A DNA stretch of 64,000 bases from UBA3537 sp964219345 (GCA_964219345.1 CAXPPN010000024.1:1-64000), one strand, 5' to 3'. Numbered from the stretch's first letter, positions 17,172-26,820 are shown. Notes: a model not told the origin generated them from the sequence alone. Made by a program: numbers and translations.

Positions 17172-17877
17172 AGTTGATGAAAAACCCACGGGTTTGCATC
17201 TGTTCAATGTTGCTTGTCCAAGGACTATTAGGATCAAAATCTTTTACGTGTTCGTCTTTTAATGAGAAAATTCCTCGAATCGAAGGTGTAAATTTAAACC
17301 AAGTAAAATAGATGTCAATTCCAAGACCTAATTCATAAAATAGATTGTTTTTTATCATTCTAAAATTACCCTTACTATTATCATCAGGATTATCTTGATT
17401 ACTAGATAAATTTAGAGCAGTTGAAACTCCACCAACAATAAATGGTTTTATGTTGTTTACTCGTTTTGTAGATATTTTTATGAGTAATGGAAGATGTATA
17501 TATGTTGAACGCAATTCACGTTCGAGATCTTTTTCTACATAAGATACGCCATCAAAATAACTACTACTATAACTTAATGTTCTGTTAGACATGACCAAAC
17601 CAGGTTCAAAGCGAATATCGAAATAATCGTTAATTCTAATATTACCAATTAGGCCAACATTAAAGCCAACAGCTTTTAGCACCTGTATATCTTTTACATT
17701 TTTATTGTAATCAATATTAAAATCATAAAGATTGAATCCTAAATAATAGCCATAAGATAGTGGGGGCTTATCAAAATTTTCATTATTCAGTAGGCGTTCT
17801 TTTGTAAACAGTTGTGCCTCAGATTGAAACACAAACATGCTTATCAGTAGAATAGAAAAAAGAAATTTTATTTTCAT
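17158..17877 (-). CDS. porT: Type IX secretion outer membrane protein PorT (SprT)
   Basis: Required for the type IX secretion system in Porphyromonas and Flavobacterium; an 8-stranded outer membrane barrel. The 239-residue protein has a signal peptide (cleavage around FQSEAQL), the typical opening YGYYLGFNLYDFNIDY, GFNVGLIGNIRINDYFDIRFEPGL, and late strands LFYELGLGIDIYFTWFKFTPSIRG. It overlaps menG by four bases. This menG-porT pairing is the normal context of porT/sprT in flavobacteria, which strengthens the call. Confidence 0.87.
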   Translation of the reverse strand: MKIKFLFSILLISMFVFQSEAQLFTKERLLNNENFDKPPLSYGYYLGFNLYDFNIDYNKNVKDIQVLKAVGFNVGLIGNIRINDYFDIRFEPGLVMSNRTLSYSSSYFDGVSYVEKDLERELRSTYIHLPLLIKISTKRVNNIKPFIVGGVSTALNLSSNQDNPDDNSKGNFRMIKNNLFYELGLGIDIYFTWFKFTPSIRGIFSLKDEHVKDFDPNSPWTSNIEQMQTRGFFINFTFQ

Positions 17878-18605
17878 TTTTTTGAAGCAGTATATATTGT
17901 AGCAACTCCAAATGTTTGAGGTAGCGCTGTTGTTGATATAAACCCTGTTTTCTTTAAAATATTGTTGAATGCATCGCCATATGGGAATTTTGCTGCTGAC
18001 GAACTCAAATAGCTGTACGCTTTCTTATCTCTAGAAAATAGCTTTCCAATGGCTGGTAATAATATTTTGGTATATAAAAAATACCCTTGTCGGAAAGGAA
18101 ATTTTGTAGGAACAGAAGTTTCAAGCACCACAAATATTCCATTAGGCTTCAAAACTCTTAAAATTTCTTTTAATCCAACTTCCAAGTGTTCAAAATTGCG
18201 AACACCAAATGCAACCGTGATAGCATCAAAGCTATTGTCATCAAAAGGAAGGTTTTCGGAATCGCCTACAATCATTTCAATGGTATTATTTAGTTTTTTT
18301 GCATTAATTTTTTTTCGCCCTACGTCCAACATCCCTTCACTGATATCCAAACCAATTATTTTTTTTGCCGAACTTTGAGTCAAATTAATTGCCAAATCGC
18401 CAGTACCAGTAGCAATATCCAAAATCGACTCAGGATTTTTATTTGCCACAAGTTGTACAACTTTATTGCGCCATTTGATATCAATTCCAAATGAAATTAC
18501 ACGGTTTAAATCATCGTATTCTTTGGAAATGTTATCAAACATTTTGGTGATTTGTTCCTTTTTGGAAAGTGAACTATTTTTATAAGGTGTTATTTTTTTG
18601 GACAT
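17874..18605 (-). CDS. menG: Demethylmenaquinone methyltransferase
   Basis: Last step of menaquinone synthesis, methylating demethylmenaquinone with SAM. The product feeds the Nqr complex encoded in this window, since menaquinone is the respiratory quinone in this group. The 243-residue protein has the UbiE signatures MFDNISKEYDDLNRVISFGID, WRNKVV, LDIATGTGDLAI (motif I) and NSFDAITVAFGVRNFEH. An upstream ATG at 18638 would add 11 residues, but MSKKITPY is the family-like N-terminus, so 18605 is preferred. It is translationally coupled to porT by an ATGA-type overlap. Confidence 0.92.
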   Translation of the reverse strand: MSKKITPYKNSSLSKKEQITKMFDNISKEYDDLNRVISFGIDIKWRNKVVQLVANKNPESILDIATGTGDLAINLTQSSAKKIIGLDISEGMLDVGRKKINAKKLNNTIEMIVGDSENLPFDDNSFDAITVAFGVRNFEHLEVGLKEILRVLKPNGIFVVLETSVPTKFPFRQGYFLYTKILLPAIGKLFSRDKKAYSYLSSSAAKFPYGDAFNNILKKTGFISTTALPQTFGVATIYTASKK

Positions 18606-18679
18606 CTGAACAAATTGAAAATGAGTTGTTTTCGCCATGCAAAGAAATGCAATTCATAGACAAATCCCTAAAAATAACT

Positions 18680-18687
18680 TATATTTG
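18680..18687 (+). promoter_or_regulatory. Promoter -7 element of trkA-trkH
   Basis: TATATTTG, 23 bases before the trkA ATG, in the divergent gap with menG. Confidence 0.55.
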
Positions 18688-18710
18688 CACTGCTCTTTAA
18701 TTGATAATTA

Positions 18711-20060
18711 ATGAAGATTATTATAGCCGGCGCTGGAGAAGTCGGATTTCACTTGGCAAAACTTTTGTCGTATGAGTCTCAAGAAATTACCCTAATTGAT
18801 TTAGACAAAGATCGCCTTACATATGCAGAAACGCACTTGGATATCAAGGTGGTCAAAGGAGATATCACTTCTGTTTCTGTGCTAAAAGAATCCAATATTA
18901 CTAATGCAGATTTATTTGTTTCTGTAACTTCATCTCAAACGTCAAATATTACGTCTTGTGTTTTAGCAAAACAATTGGGTGCAAAACGTACTATTGCACG
19001 TATTTCAAATACAGAATTTATAGATTACAAAGATGAAATAGGTTTTAAGACATTAGGTATAGACGAACTTATTTCTCCTGAATCGTTAGCGGCTTCAGAA
19101 ATTGAATTGCTTTTGAGTCAGTCTGTTTTCAATGATACTTACGAGTTTGAGGAGGGAGCATTAACAATGTTGGGATTAACACTCTCTGCAGATGCAAAAA
19201 TTATTAATAAATCTGTAAAATTAGCGGCACAACTACTTTCAGATATACATTTTATTCCAATAGCAATACAACGATTTGGATCACATGTTACCATAATTCC
19301 AAGAGGAGATACCATCTTTAAAGAAGGTGACCGAGTGGTATTTATTACCTCAAAAGGAGGTGATGAGGAATTGTGTAAACTTATAGGAAAACGAAAAACA
19401 CAAATTAAGGATGTCATGATTCTTGGTGGTGGACAAATTGGTTCGATTACCGCTAATGAATTAGCAAATAGCAATTTCAATATAAAAGTTGTTGAAAAAT
19501 CAAAAGATCGCGCTAATGAACTTGCCGATGAGCTTTCAGATGCCCTTGTAATTAATGGGGACGGTAGAAATATTGAGGTTTTGGATGAAGAAAATTTCAG
19601 TAATATGGATGCCTTTATATCTGTTACTGGAAATTCTGAAACGAATATTATGTCTTGTTTAGTAGCCAAATCCAAAGGCGTAAAAAAGACTATAGCACTA
19701 GTGGAAAATATGGACTATTTTGCTTTATCACATTCCATTGGAGTAGACACTCTTATAAATAAAAAACTCTTGGCGGCTAATAGTATTTTCAGATATGTTC
19801 GTAAGGGTGAAGTTGTAGCAATGACCAAACTCACAAATATGGAGGCAGAATTGTTGGAATTTATTGTAAAACCAACATCAAAAATTTGTCACCAATACAT
19901 CAAAGAAATTGACTTTCCTAGAGCAGCCATTATTGGTGGTGTAATTAGAAACGAAGAAGGAAATATTGCCTTGGGAGATTTTAAAATTGAACCCGGTGAC
20001 CGTGTGGTTGTTTGTTGTCTTCCAAAAGCAATCAAAAAGGTAGAAAGCCTTTTCTTCTAA
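18711..20060 (+). CDS. trkA: Trk potassium uptake regulatory subunit TrkA
   Basis: Cytoplasmic NAD(H)-binding subunit that gates the TrkH channel. The 449 residues form two repeats of a Rossmann domain followed by a TrkA_C domain: IIIAGAGEVGFHLA at residue 3 with an acidic strand end (LIDLDKDR), and VMILGGGQIGSITANEL near residue 232 with VVEKSKDRA. TrkA_C ends include IIPRGDTIFKEGDRVVFIT and IEPGDRVVVCCLP. The length is standard for double-RCK TrkA. trkH follows after nine bases. Confidence 0.95.
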   Translation: MKIIIAGAGEVGFHLAKLLSYESQEITLIDLDKDRLTYAETHLDIKVVKGDITSVSVLKESNITNADLFVSVTSSQTSNITSCVLAKQLGAKRTIARISNTEFIDYKDEIGFKTLGIDELISPESLAASEIELLLSQSVFNDTYEFEEGALTMLGLTLSADAKIINKSVKLAAQLLSDIHFIPIAIQRFGSHVTIIPRGDTIFKEGDRVVFITSKGGDEELCKLIGKRKTQIKDVMILGGGQIGSITANELANSNFNIKVVEKSKDRANELADELSDALVINGDGRNIEVLDEENFSNMDAFISVTGNSETNIMSCLVAKSKGVKKTIALVENMDYFALSHSIGVDTLINKKLLAANSIFRYVRKGEVVAMTKLTNMEAELLEFIVKPTSKICHQYIKEIDFPRAAIIGGVIRNEEGNIALGDFKIEPGDRVVVCCLPKAIKKVESLFF

Positions 20061-20069
20061 GTTATTGGT

Positions 20070-21566
20070 ATGAAACAATACAATAAAATAATCTTTCACT
20101 TTTTTGGTCTTTTGCTGATGTTTAATGGCGGTTTTATGTTGTTGGCATCACTGTTGAGTTTTCTTTATAAAGATGGTGTAACCCAACCTTTATTTTTTTC
20201 TGGAATTTCGACATTACTCATTGGATTTTTACTGATGATTTCAACAAAAAATCATTCCAAAGAAATGACTAAACGCCAAGGATATATTGTCGTTTCTTTT
20301 GGTTGGATTGTGATGGCTTTGTCTGGAACATTACCCTATATTTTGACGGGGTCTATTACAAACTTTACAAATGCTTTTTTTGAAACCATTTCGGGATACA
20401 CCACAACAGGTTCTACAATTCTCAACGATATAGAAACTTTGCCAGAAGGGATTTTGTTTTGGCGAAGCTTAACGCATTGGATTGGTGGTATGGGGATTAT
20501 TGTTCTGGCTATTGCCATTTTACCTCTATTGGGGATTGGAGGTATGCAGCTTTTTGCTGCAGAAGCACCAGGTCCTGGTACAGATAAGCTTCACCCAAGA
20601 ATTACTGATACAGCAAAACGATTATGGCTTATTTATTTTGGTTACACAGCCGCTGAAACAATTTTTTTAAAATTAGCTGGAATGTCCTTTTTTGATGCGC
20701 TAAATCATTCCATGAGTACGCTTTCTACAGGTGGGTTTTCGACTAAAAACGCAAGTTTGGCACACTGGAATGACACTCCTTTGATTCAATATATTGTAGT
20801 ACTTTTTATGTTTTTGGCGGGTACAAATTTTGTATTGAGTTATTTTGGATTCAAAGCCAATTTTTCAAGAATATTTAAAGATGAAGAGTTTAAGTTATAT
20901 GTAAAATTTATACTTGTTTTTACAATGATCACAGCAGTAGTAATTTATTATAATTCTGTGTTTTCTTCTTCATCTTCGTTCAATCATCCATTGATTTTTG
21001 GAGAAATAGAAGCTACCATTCGCCATGCGCTTTTTCAGGTTGTAGCTATTGTAACAACAACAGGTTTTGTGACTGCCGATTTTATGGTTTGGCCACATTT
21101 TTTAGTGGTGTTTTTCTTTGGTTTGATGTTTTTAGGAGGGTCTTCTGGAAGTACATCTGGTGGAGTAAAAGTTGTACGCCATTTAGTTCTTATTCGTAAT
21201 GGATTTTTAGAATTTAAAAGATCACTTCATCCCAACGCTGTACTTCCTGTTCGATACAATTCAAAAACAATATCTGGAGACATCGTTTTTAATGTTTTAG
21301 GTTTTTTTATGCTTTACATGCTGTCTTTTATAATAGGTGCACTTGGTTTTGCCTTCGTTGGTCTAGATTTTGAATCCGCTATTGGTGTTGCAGCATCGAG
21401 TTTGGGAAATGTAGGCCCAGCACTTGGTGAATTTGGCCCAGCATATAACTTTTATGAAATGCCACAAATAGGGAAGTGGTGGGCAGCGTTTCTTATGCTT
21501 ATTGGACGATTGGAACTCTTTACAGTTTTAATCTTATTAACTCCATTTTTCTGGAGAAAATCCTAA
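20070..21566 (+). CDS. trkH: Trk potassium uptake channel subunit TrkH
   Basis: Inner membrane K+ uptake protein, 498 residues, with the four-fold M1-P-M2 architecture. Filter-loop regions are visible at ISGYTTTGSTI, STLSTGGFSTKN, IVTTTGFVTADF and SSLGNVGPALGEFGP; the GGMGIIVLAIAILPLLGIGG and GGSSGSTSGGVKVVR segments are typical of the family. The gene ends five bases before the convergent aminotransferase. With trkA it forms a complete K+ uptake pair, which suits a cell using a sodium circuit. Confidence 0.95.
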   Translation: MKQYNKIIFHFFGLLLMFNGGFMLLASLLSFLYKDGVTQPLFFSGISTLLIGFLLMISTKNHSKEMTKRQGYIVVSFGWIVMALSGTLPYILTGSITNFTNAFFETISGYTTTGSTILNDIETLPEGILFWRSLTHWIGGMGIIVLAIAILPLLGIGGMQLFAAEAPGPGTDKLHPRITDTAKRLWLIYFGYTAAETIFLKLAGMSFFDALNHSMSTLSTGGFSTKNASLAHWNDTPLIQYIVVLFMFLAGTNFVLSYFGFKANFSRIFKDEEFKLYVKFILVFTMITAVVIYYNSVFSSSSSFNHPLIFGEIEATIRHALFQVVAIVTTTGFVTADFMVWPHFLVVFFFGLMFLGGSSGSTSGGVKVVRHLVLIRNGFLEFKRSLHPNAVLPVRYNSKTISGDIVFNVLGFFMLYMLSFIIGALGFAFVGLDFESAIGVAASSLGNVGPALGEFGPAYNFYEMPQIGKWWAAFLMLIGRLELFTVLILLTPFFWRKS

Positions 21567-21572
21567 ATAAAT

Positions 21573-22763
21573 TTAATTTGATAACGCATTTTTGATGCGT
21601 TGAACAGCCTCAATAATTTGATCTTGAGATGCTGCATAAGATATTCTTATACAATTTGGATTTCCAAAAGCTTCGCCTGTAACAGTTGCCACAAGTGCTT
21701 CTTCCAAAAGGTAAAGTGACAATTCTGTAGCATTGTTTATTTGTTTTCCTTTAAATGTTTTCCCAAATAATGCTGATACATCAGGAAATACATAAAAAGC
21801 ACCTTCTGGAGTATTGCATGAAAAACCATAAATATCCCCCAAAAGTTTTAAAATTAGATTGCGACGAACTTTGAACTCATCAATCATATATTGTACTTTG
21901 GATGGTGATGCTTCCAAAGCTGTAATTACAGCACGCTGAGCAATACAGTTTGCTCCACTTGTAATTTGACCTTGCATTTTATTACAAGCTCTTGCAATTT
22001 TTTCTGGAGCGCCTAAAAATCCAATTCTCCACCCGGTCATCGCAAATGCTTTGGATACACCGTTTACAGTAATTGTCCTGTCGTACATATCTTCAAATTC
22101 AGCCATACTAGCATGTCCATTTCCAAAATTAATATGCTCGTAAATTTCATCTGAAACCACATAAATTTGAGGGTGTTTTTGAAGGACATCAGCAAGTGCC
22201 CTTAACTCTTCCCTGCTATATACAGATCCACTTGGATTACATGGTGAACTGAACCAAATCATTTTTGTTTTGGGCGTAATGGCGGCTTCAAGTTGTGCTG
22301 GTGTCATCTTGAAGTCCTTGTCTATTGATGTTTTTACTTCTACTGGAGTTCCTTCAGAAAGCTTTACAATATCAGAATAACTTACCCAATATGGACATGG
22401 TAGAATGACTTCATCCCCTTTATTAAGCAGCACTAAAGCAACATTTGCTAGACATTGTTTTGCACCTGTTGATACAATAATTTGACTCGGAGTATAGGTT
22501 AAATTATTATCACGTTTGAATTTTGTAATAATAGCCTGTTTAAGCTCAGCATACCCATCTACTGGTGTATATGAATTGTAATTATCATCAATGGCTTGTT
22601 TTGCAGCAGATTTAATAAAATCTGGTGTGTTGAAGTCTGGCTCTCCCAGACTTAGCCCTATAATATCTTTTCCTTCTGCTCTAAGTTCACGTGCTTTGGC
22701 TGCCATGGCAAGAGTCGCTGAGGTAGCCATATTTAAAATTCTTTCTGAAAGTAATTGATTCAT
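21573..22763 (-). CDS. aspC: Class I aminotransferase, probably aspartate aminotransferase
   Basis: PLP fold I enzyme of 396 residues in the Ib aspartate aminotransferase group. It shows GLSLGEPDFNTPDFIK, YTPVDGYAELKQAI, NPSGSVYSREEL, VVSDEIYEHINF, the PLP lysine in TVNGVSKAFAMTGWRIGF, and the substrate carboxylate Arg near CIRISYAAS. The family includes prephenate and other amino acid aminotransferases, so the substrate call is probable, not certain. It starts ten bases after the desaturase stop, suggesting one transcript. Confidence 0.88.
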   Translation of the reverse strand: MNQLLSERILNMATSATLAMAAKARELRAEGKDIIGLSLGEPDFNTPDFIKSAAKQAIDDNYNSYTPVDGYAELKQAIITKFKRDNNLTYTPSQIIVSTGAKQCLANVALVLLNKGDEVILPCPYWVSYSDIVKLSEGTPVEVKTSIDKDFKMTPAQLEAAITPKTKMIWFSSPCNPSGSVYSREELRALADVLQKHPQIYVVSDEIYEHINFGNGHASMAEFEDMYDRTITVNGVSKAFAMTGWRIGFLGAPEKIARACNKMQGQITSGANCIAQRAVITALEASPSKVQYMIDEFKVRRNLILKLLGDIYGFSCNTPEGAFYVFPDVSALFGKTFKGKQINNATELSLYLLEEALVATVTGEAFGNPNCIRISYAASQDQIIEAVQRIKNALSN

Positions 22764-22773
22764 TTAAAGTAAT

Positions 22774-23877
22774 TTATGCTTGTAATTTTGGTTTCATGCC
22801 CATCAGTCTTAAATAATTGAAATGAGCGATTATTGCTTTTCTTGTAGTTTTATATTCGTTGTAGGGCAAATTAAATTCTTTTGCTGTTTTTTTAACAATT
22901 TCTGCAATTTTACCATAATGGATATGCGAAATATTTGGAAAAATATGATGCTCTACTTGATGGTTTAAGCCTCCTGTAAACCAATTGATTAATTTATTTT
23001 TTGGAGAAAAATTTACGGTTGTTTTTAGTTGATGAATAGCCCATGTGTTTTTTAGACTTCCGTCTTTTTCAGGAATAGGCATTTCTGCTTCTTCCATAAC
23101 GTGTGCCAATTGAAACACAACACTAAGAATTAGCCCTGCCGTGTAGTGCATCACAAAAAAACCAATTAAAATTTTCCACCATGAAAGATCTAAAATGAGC
23201 ATTGGTAAAATTATCCACATGGTGAGGTATATAATTTTTGACAGCACGAGTGTACTCCAATTAACAAACGGGTTTGGTAATTTCCCGTATGCTAGTTTTC
23301 GTTTCATATAGCGTTTCATTTGTAAAAAATCAGTTGTAATTGCCCAATTGATAGTAAGAAGTCCATACAAAAGTATAGAGTAATAGTGTTGAAACTTATG
23401 ATACCATTTCCATTCGGCATGTTTTGTAAATCTAAGGATACGACCTGCGTTCAAATCTTCATCATGACCATGAACATTGGTATACGTATGATGAAGAACA
23501 TTATGCTGTACTTTCCAATTGTATACATTTCCTGCAAGGATATATATACTACTTCCCATAAGGTCGTTGATCCAAGATTTGTTTGAAAAAGCACCATGGT
23601 TTCCATCGTGCATCACATTCATTCCAACACCTGCCATTCCAATACCCATAACCACTGTAAATAAAATTTGCAACCATCCTGGCATTTCAATAGTAAGAAT
23701 AAGAAAATAGGGGACTAAAAAAATACTAAACATTACAATTGTCTTTATCCACAATTGCCAATTTCCAGTACGACTTATGTTATTTTCCTTAAAATAGTTG
23801 TTAACTCTTGAGTTTAGTGTTCTAAAAAAATTTGCGGGGTCTTTTCTAGAAAATTTTAAAGTAGTCTTGTTCATCAT
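22774..23877 (-). CDS. Membrane fatty acid desaturase, front-end type without cytochrome b5
   Basis: Di-iron acyl desaturase of the inner membrane, 367 residues with paired hydrophobic segments (about 45-85 and 200-250). Three histidine boxes are seen: HDGNH (90-94), HNVLHH (125-130) and QVEHH near residue 310. The glutamine in the last box is the mark of front-end (linoleoyl-CoA/delta-5/delta-6-like) desaturases, but the fused cytochrome b5 domain usual in eukaryotic members is absent. It probably adjusts membrane fluidity; position specificity is not predictable. It has a promoter 20 bases upstream and is followed closely by the aminotransferase. Confidence 0.88.
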   Translation of the reverse strand: MMNKTTLKFSRKDPANFFRTLNSRVNNYFKENNISRTGNWQLWIKTIVMFSIFLVPYFLILTIEMPGWLQILFTVVMGIGMAGVGMNVMHDGNHGAFSNKSWINDLMGSSIYILAGNVYNWKVQHNVLHHTYTNVHGHDEDLNAGRILRFTKHAEWKWYHKFQHYYSILLYGLLTINWAITTDFLQMKRYMKRKLAYGKLPNPFVNWSTLVLSKIIYLTMWIILPMLILDLSWWKILIGFFVMHYTAGLILSVVFQLAHVMEEAEMPIPEKDGSLKNTWAIHQLKTTVNFSPKNKLINWFTGGLNHQVEHHIFPNISHIHYGKIAEIVKKTAKEFNLPYNEYKTTRKAIIAHFNYLRLMGMKPKLQA

Positions 23878-23897
23878 AATAGATTTAAATATAAGTT

Positions 23898-23905
23898 CAA
23901 ATATA
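23898..23905 (-). promoter_or_regulatory. Promoter -7 element of the desaturase-aminotransferase pair
   Basis: Minus strand TATATTTG, 20 bases before the desaturase ATG. Confidence 0.5.
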
Positions 23906-23959
23906 ATTAATAATTCAATTTCAAAAGATGACTTTCAAACTTTATAATAGATTTATAAC

Positions 23960-23967
23960 TATTTTTG
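23960..23967 (+). promoter_or_regulatory. Promoter -7 element of rsmG
   Basis: TATTTTTG, 17 bases before the ATG at 23985. It lies inside the longer open frame beginning at 23928 and so argues against that start. Confidence 0.45.
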
Positions 23968-23984
23968 CTCAAATTTATTTTTTT

Positions 23985-24602
23985 ATGGATGTAATTCTAA
24001 AATATTTCCCCGAACTATCGGATGTTCAAAAACAACAATTTGATGCATTACAGGGTTTGTATGAGGATTGGAATTCCAAAATTAATGTCATTTCACGCAA
24101 AGATATACAGTCTTTATATCTAAAGCATATTTTACATTCATTAGCTATTGCAAAAGTCATAGAATTTCATCCCAATGCAAAGATTTTGGATGTTGGAACA
24201 GGAGGAGGTTTTCCAGGAATACCTCTAGCAATTTTATTTCCAAAAACCAGATTTCATTTAGTTGATAGTATTCAAAAAAAAATAAAAGTTGTTGCAGCAG
24301 TATCACAAGCGATTCAACTTAAAAATGTAACCTACGAGCACATCCGGGCTGAAGCTGTTCAAGGGCATTTCGACTTTGTTGTGAGTCGCGCTGTAACTAC
24401 GATGCCCAGTTTTGTAAAATGGATAAAAAATAAAATCAAAAAAGAACAAATACACCCACTTTCAAACGGAATTTTATACCTCAAAGGGGGCGATCTCAAA
24501 GAAGAACTATCTTCCTTTAATAATACTTCTATCTATAATATCCAGAATTTTTTTGAGGAAGATTTTTTTGAAACAAAAAAGGTAGTTCATTTACCTTTTT
24601 AG
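23985..24602 (+). CDS. rsmG: 16S rRNA (guanine-527 N7)-methyltransferase
   Basis: Methylates G527 of 16S rRNA. With the chosen start it has 205 residues, as expected. Motifs: LYEDWNSKINVISRKD, YLKHILHSLAIAK, ILDVGTGGGFPGIPLAI (SAM motif I), HLVDSIQKKIKVV and FDFVVSRAVTTMPSFV. An ATG at 23928 is open upstream but would add 19 hydrophobic residues not found in the family, and a promoter element lies in between. The gene is divergent from the desaturase and convergent with the DUF6029 gene. Confidence 0.94.
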   Translation: MDVILKYFPELSDVQKQQFDALQGLYEDWNSKINVISRKDIQSLYLKHILHSLAIAKVIEFHPNAKILDVGTGGGFPGIPLAILFPKTRFHLVDSIQKKIKVVAAVSQAIQLKNVTYEHIRAEAVQGHFDFVVSRAVTTMPSFVKWIKNKIKKEQIHPLSNGILYLKGGDLKEELSSFNNTSIYNIQNFFEEDFFETKKVVHLPF

Positions 24603-24619
24603 ATTATAATCATATTTAC

Positions 24620-26299
24620 TTAAAAAGCTATTGTAATACTTGCAGTAAGTCCAGTAGCTTCAGGAACAAATCGGCATACTCCGCCTACACAAATTAGTCC
24701 TGCGCGCTGTCTTCCATAGTTAAGAGCTATTCTAGTAGCCCCTTTAGTCAAACTTCCACCTGCATTGTAGTAGTGGGTGTTTTCTGTTGATGGATCATCT
24801 CCGCTGTTATATATGTTGTTAATGTAAATAGAAAATTTTGAATTAAAATTAAACTCTAATGTCCCTCCAGTCCAATCGTGAGATTTTGAGTCTGACCATA
24901 ACTTTTGTCCTTCTAATCTAACAGATTTACCATTACCAAGTTTATGAGTGGACTCTAAAACAACAATATTTGCATTGATTGGTTTTGCTCCAAAATTACC
25001 TTCAATGTATTTTTTGTTGTAGAATTGATTTACAACATAAAAAATGGAATTCCATTTTGAACTCCATTTTTTTCTAACTTCTAAACTTATATCCGAAAAA
25101 TATTTATCTCCAAATCCAAACATTTTTGTGTTATAATCTTGATTTGTATAACTGAAATCACCTTTTAATCCAGCCCAATAAGATGCATTAAAAGCAATTT
25201 TAGTTCCATATTTACCTCCAAATACCGTTTCTTTTTTGATGTTATAAAATAAATCTATCTGACCTCCGATTTCTCCAGCAACCATCAATTCTGGATCTAA
25301 AAATGACACAGAAGACTGTGCTTGATAAACAAAAATATTTGTCAAAAGGTAGTCATGTTGTTTTGTAAGTCCTGGTGTATAATTGATAACATTTTCGAAG
25401 AAAACATTTCCAGAATTTTTTCTGTCCGATGAAAAGCTCATGTTTTCCAAACGTCTGAAAGTTGCATCTAATCCAAACCCTTTTTTTGAATAACCAGCAT
25501 TAAACAAAAATCCACTTCCGGGCTTAATGAATTCGTTAGATATTTGATTTGATTGTACAACTGCATCATTACTTTTTAATACATATTCTGCACTTGAATA
25601 AATATTTCCATGACTATAATCCAATCTTACTGAATATGCATTAGTCAAAGCTTCAAAATTTGGTGTTTCAAAATCTATGTTTTGTTCTCTGCCCACATAA
25701 CTAAATCCTACACACAATGCTGTATCATTCCATTTAAATACAGAGTCTAATTGAAATTCAGAATTGAATCCAAATATTTTTGCGTCTGAAGTTTTAAAAC
25801 CGACACGTTGAGCTCCATAAATAGCCGTCAAATCAGCAAAATCTAGGAGCCTGTAGTTTATTTTACTGCCAAACAAAGAATTATTAATTCCGAGTTGTCG
25901 ATCCTCCCAATTTCGTAAAATCATACCACTTCCAAACTGTTCATAAAAATGACCAACAGTGGCATTTATTTTTTGGCTATTATACATTAGCGAATATGTC
26001 CCTAAATTTGTACCATTTAAATTAGTTGAATAGTTTAATAATGCAAAAGGTTCATAAGACTCAACTTGAACTGAAGCCGTAAATTTTGAAAGAAAATTGT
26101 AATCAAATTTTAGGTAATTATTGATCCTCAGGTGCTTATCTTGATCATTATTAATTTGATCATTAAATGCTCCAGTTTTTTTATCATCATTATACCATGC
26201 AGAATTACTTTCAAAACCAACACTCAAACCATCAATGATTTGACTGTATATTGATGACAGGGGTTGCATTAAAATAAAAAATAGTATAATTTTTTTCAA
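24620..26299 (-). CDS. DUF6029-type outer membrane beta-barrel protein
   Basis: A 559-residue protein with a signal peptide (end near SSIYSQ) followed by many amphipathic strands rich in Tyr, Asn and aromatic pairs, the pattern of a large outer membrane barrel. The opening (SVGFESNSAWYNDD...HLRINNYLKFDYNF) and GHFYEQFGSGMILRNWEDRQLGINNSL are the hallmarks of flavobacterial DUF6029 proteins. The C-terminus ends in a short aromatic strand (ASITIAF). It starts 15 bases after the stop of a TlpA-like thioredoxin and is divergent from an Omp28-like lipoprotein that also carries a CxxC. Function unknown; a link to thiol chemistry outside the cytoplasm is inference from context. Confidence 0.75.
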   Translation of the reverse strand: MKKIILFFILMQPLSSIYSQIIDGLSVGFESNSAWYNDDKKTGAFNDQINNDQDKHLRINNYLKFDYNFLSKFTASVQVESYEPFALLNYSTNLNGTNLGTYSLMYNSQKINATVGHFYEQFGSGMILRNWEDRQLGINNSLFGSKINYRLLDFADLTAIYGAQRVGFKTSDAKIFGFNSEFQLDSVFKWNDTALCVGFSYVGREQNIDFETPNFEALTNAYSVRLDYSHGNIYSSAEYVLKSNDAVVQSNQISNEFIKPGSGFLFNAGYSKKGFGLDATFRRLENMSFSSDRKNSGNVFFENVINYTPGLTKQHDYLLTNIFVYQAQSSVSFLDPELMVAGEIGGQIDLFYNIKKETVFGGKYGTKIAFNASYWAGLKGDFSYTNQDYNTKMFGFGDKYFSDISLEVRKKWSSKWNSIFYVVNQFYNKKYIEGNFGAKPINANIVVLESTHKLGNGKSVRLEGQKLWSDSKSHDWTGGTLEFNFNSKFSIYINNIYNSGDDPSTENTHYYNAGGSLTKGATRIALNYGRQRAGLICVGGVCRFVPEATGLTASITIAF

Positions 26300-26314
26300 A
26301 ATAAATAATTTAAG

Positions 26315-26794
26315 TTAATTTGAATTTTCTTTGATAACTTTATAGAGTTCATCTTCAATTCCTGGAATGTATCCAGTTCTGCGATGAATGATTTTATTGT
26401 TTTTTAAAACTAAAGTGTGGGGTAATGATGTAATGTTTAGCGCACGTTTTAAGCTTTGATTGTCGTCATAAAGCACTAAATATTCCCAACCTTTTCCATT
26501 TACCAAAGGACGAATTCTTTTTTTTGTTCTTGTGTCGTCTGTAGCAATCGCAATGAGTTTTACTTGAGTTTCATCCACCCATTCTTCATAAGCTTCACTA
26601 ATGGCATCTAATTCATTTATACAAGGAACACACCACGTAGCCCAAAAACTAAGAACAACTATATTTTCACTTTCTGTAAACATTTGCAAATTAATGCTTG
26701 ATCCATCCATATCTTTCAATACTGTTGATGGGAGTTCTTGCGAAAATGTATAAGGGCCTATAAATAATGATATAAGAAAAAATATTTTGTTCAT
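26315..26794 (-). CDS. TlpA-like thioredoxin-fold protein, secreted
   Basis: A 159-residue protein with a signal peptide (MNKIFFLISLFIGPYTFSQ) and one thioredoxin/TlpA domain. The active site is WATWCVPC, and the cis-proline loop is near SLPHTLVL. Such proteins reduce or exchange disulfides in the periplasm, for example in cytochrome c maturation or in partner-specific relays. The neighbouring genes, a DUF6029 barrel 15 bases downstream and a divergent Omp28-like protein with WCGYC, suggest a dedicated partner rather than general cytochrome maturation. Confidence 0.85.
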   Translation of the reverse strand: MNKIFFLISLFIGPYTFSQELPSTVLKDMDGSSINLQMFTESENIVVLSFWATWCVPCINELDAISEAYEEWVDETQVKLIAIATDDTRTKKRIRPLVNGKGWEYLVLYDDNQSLKRALNITSLPHTLVLKNNKIIHRRTGYIPGIEDELYKVIKENSN

Positions 26795-26820
26795 TTTATT
26801 TAAAAAAAAATTAAACTAAT

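Noticed and set aside
19139..19675. Long open frame (178 codons) on the minus strand opposite trkA
   Set aside because: It lies wholly inside the well-conserved trkA gene, has no family-like pattern and no promoter; it is a shadow frame.
23928..23984. 19-residue hydrophobic extension of RsmG, which could look like a signal peptide
   Set aside because: RsmG is cytoplasmic, the extension contains the promoter element at 23960-23967, and the family length fits the start at 23985.
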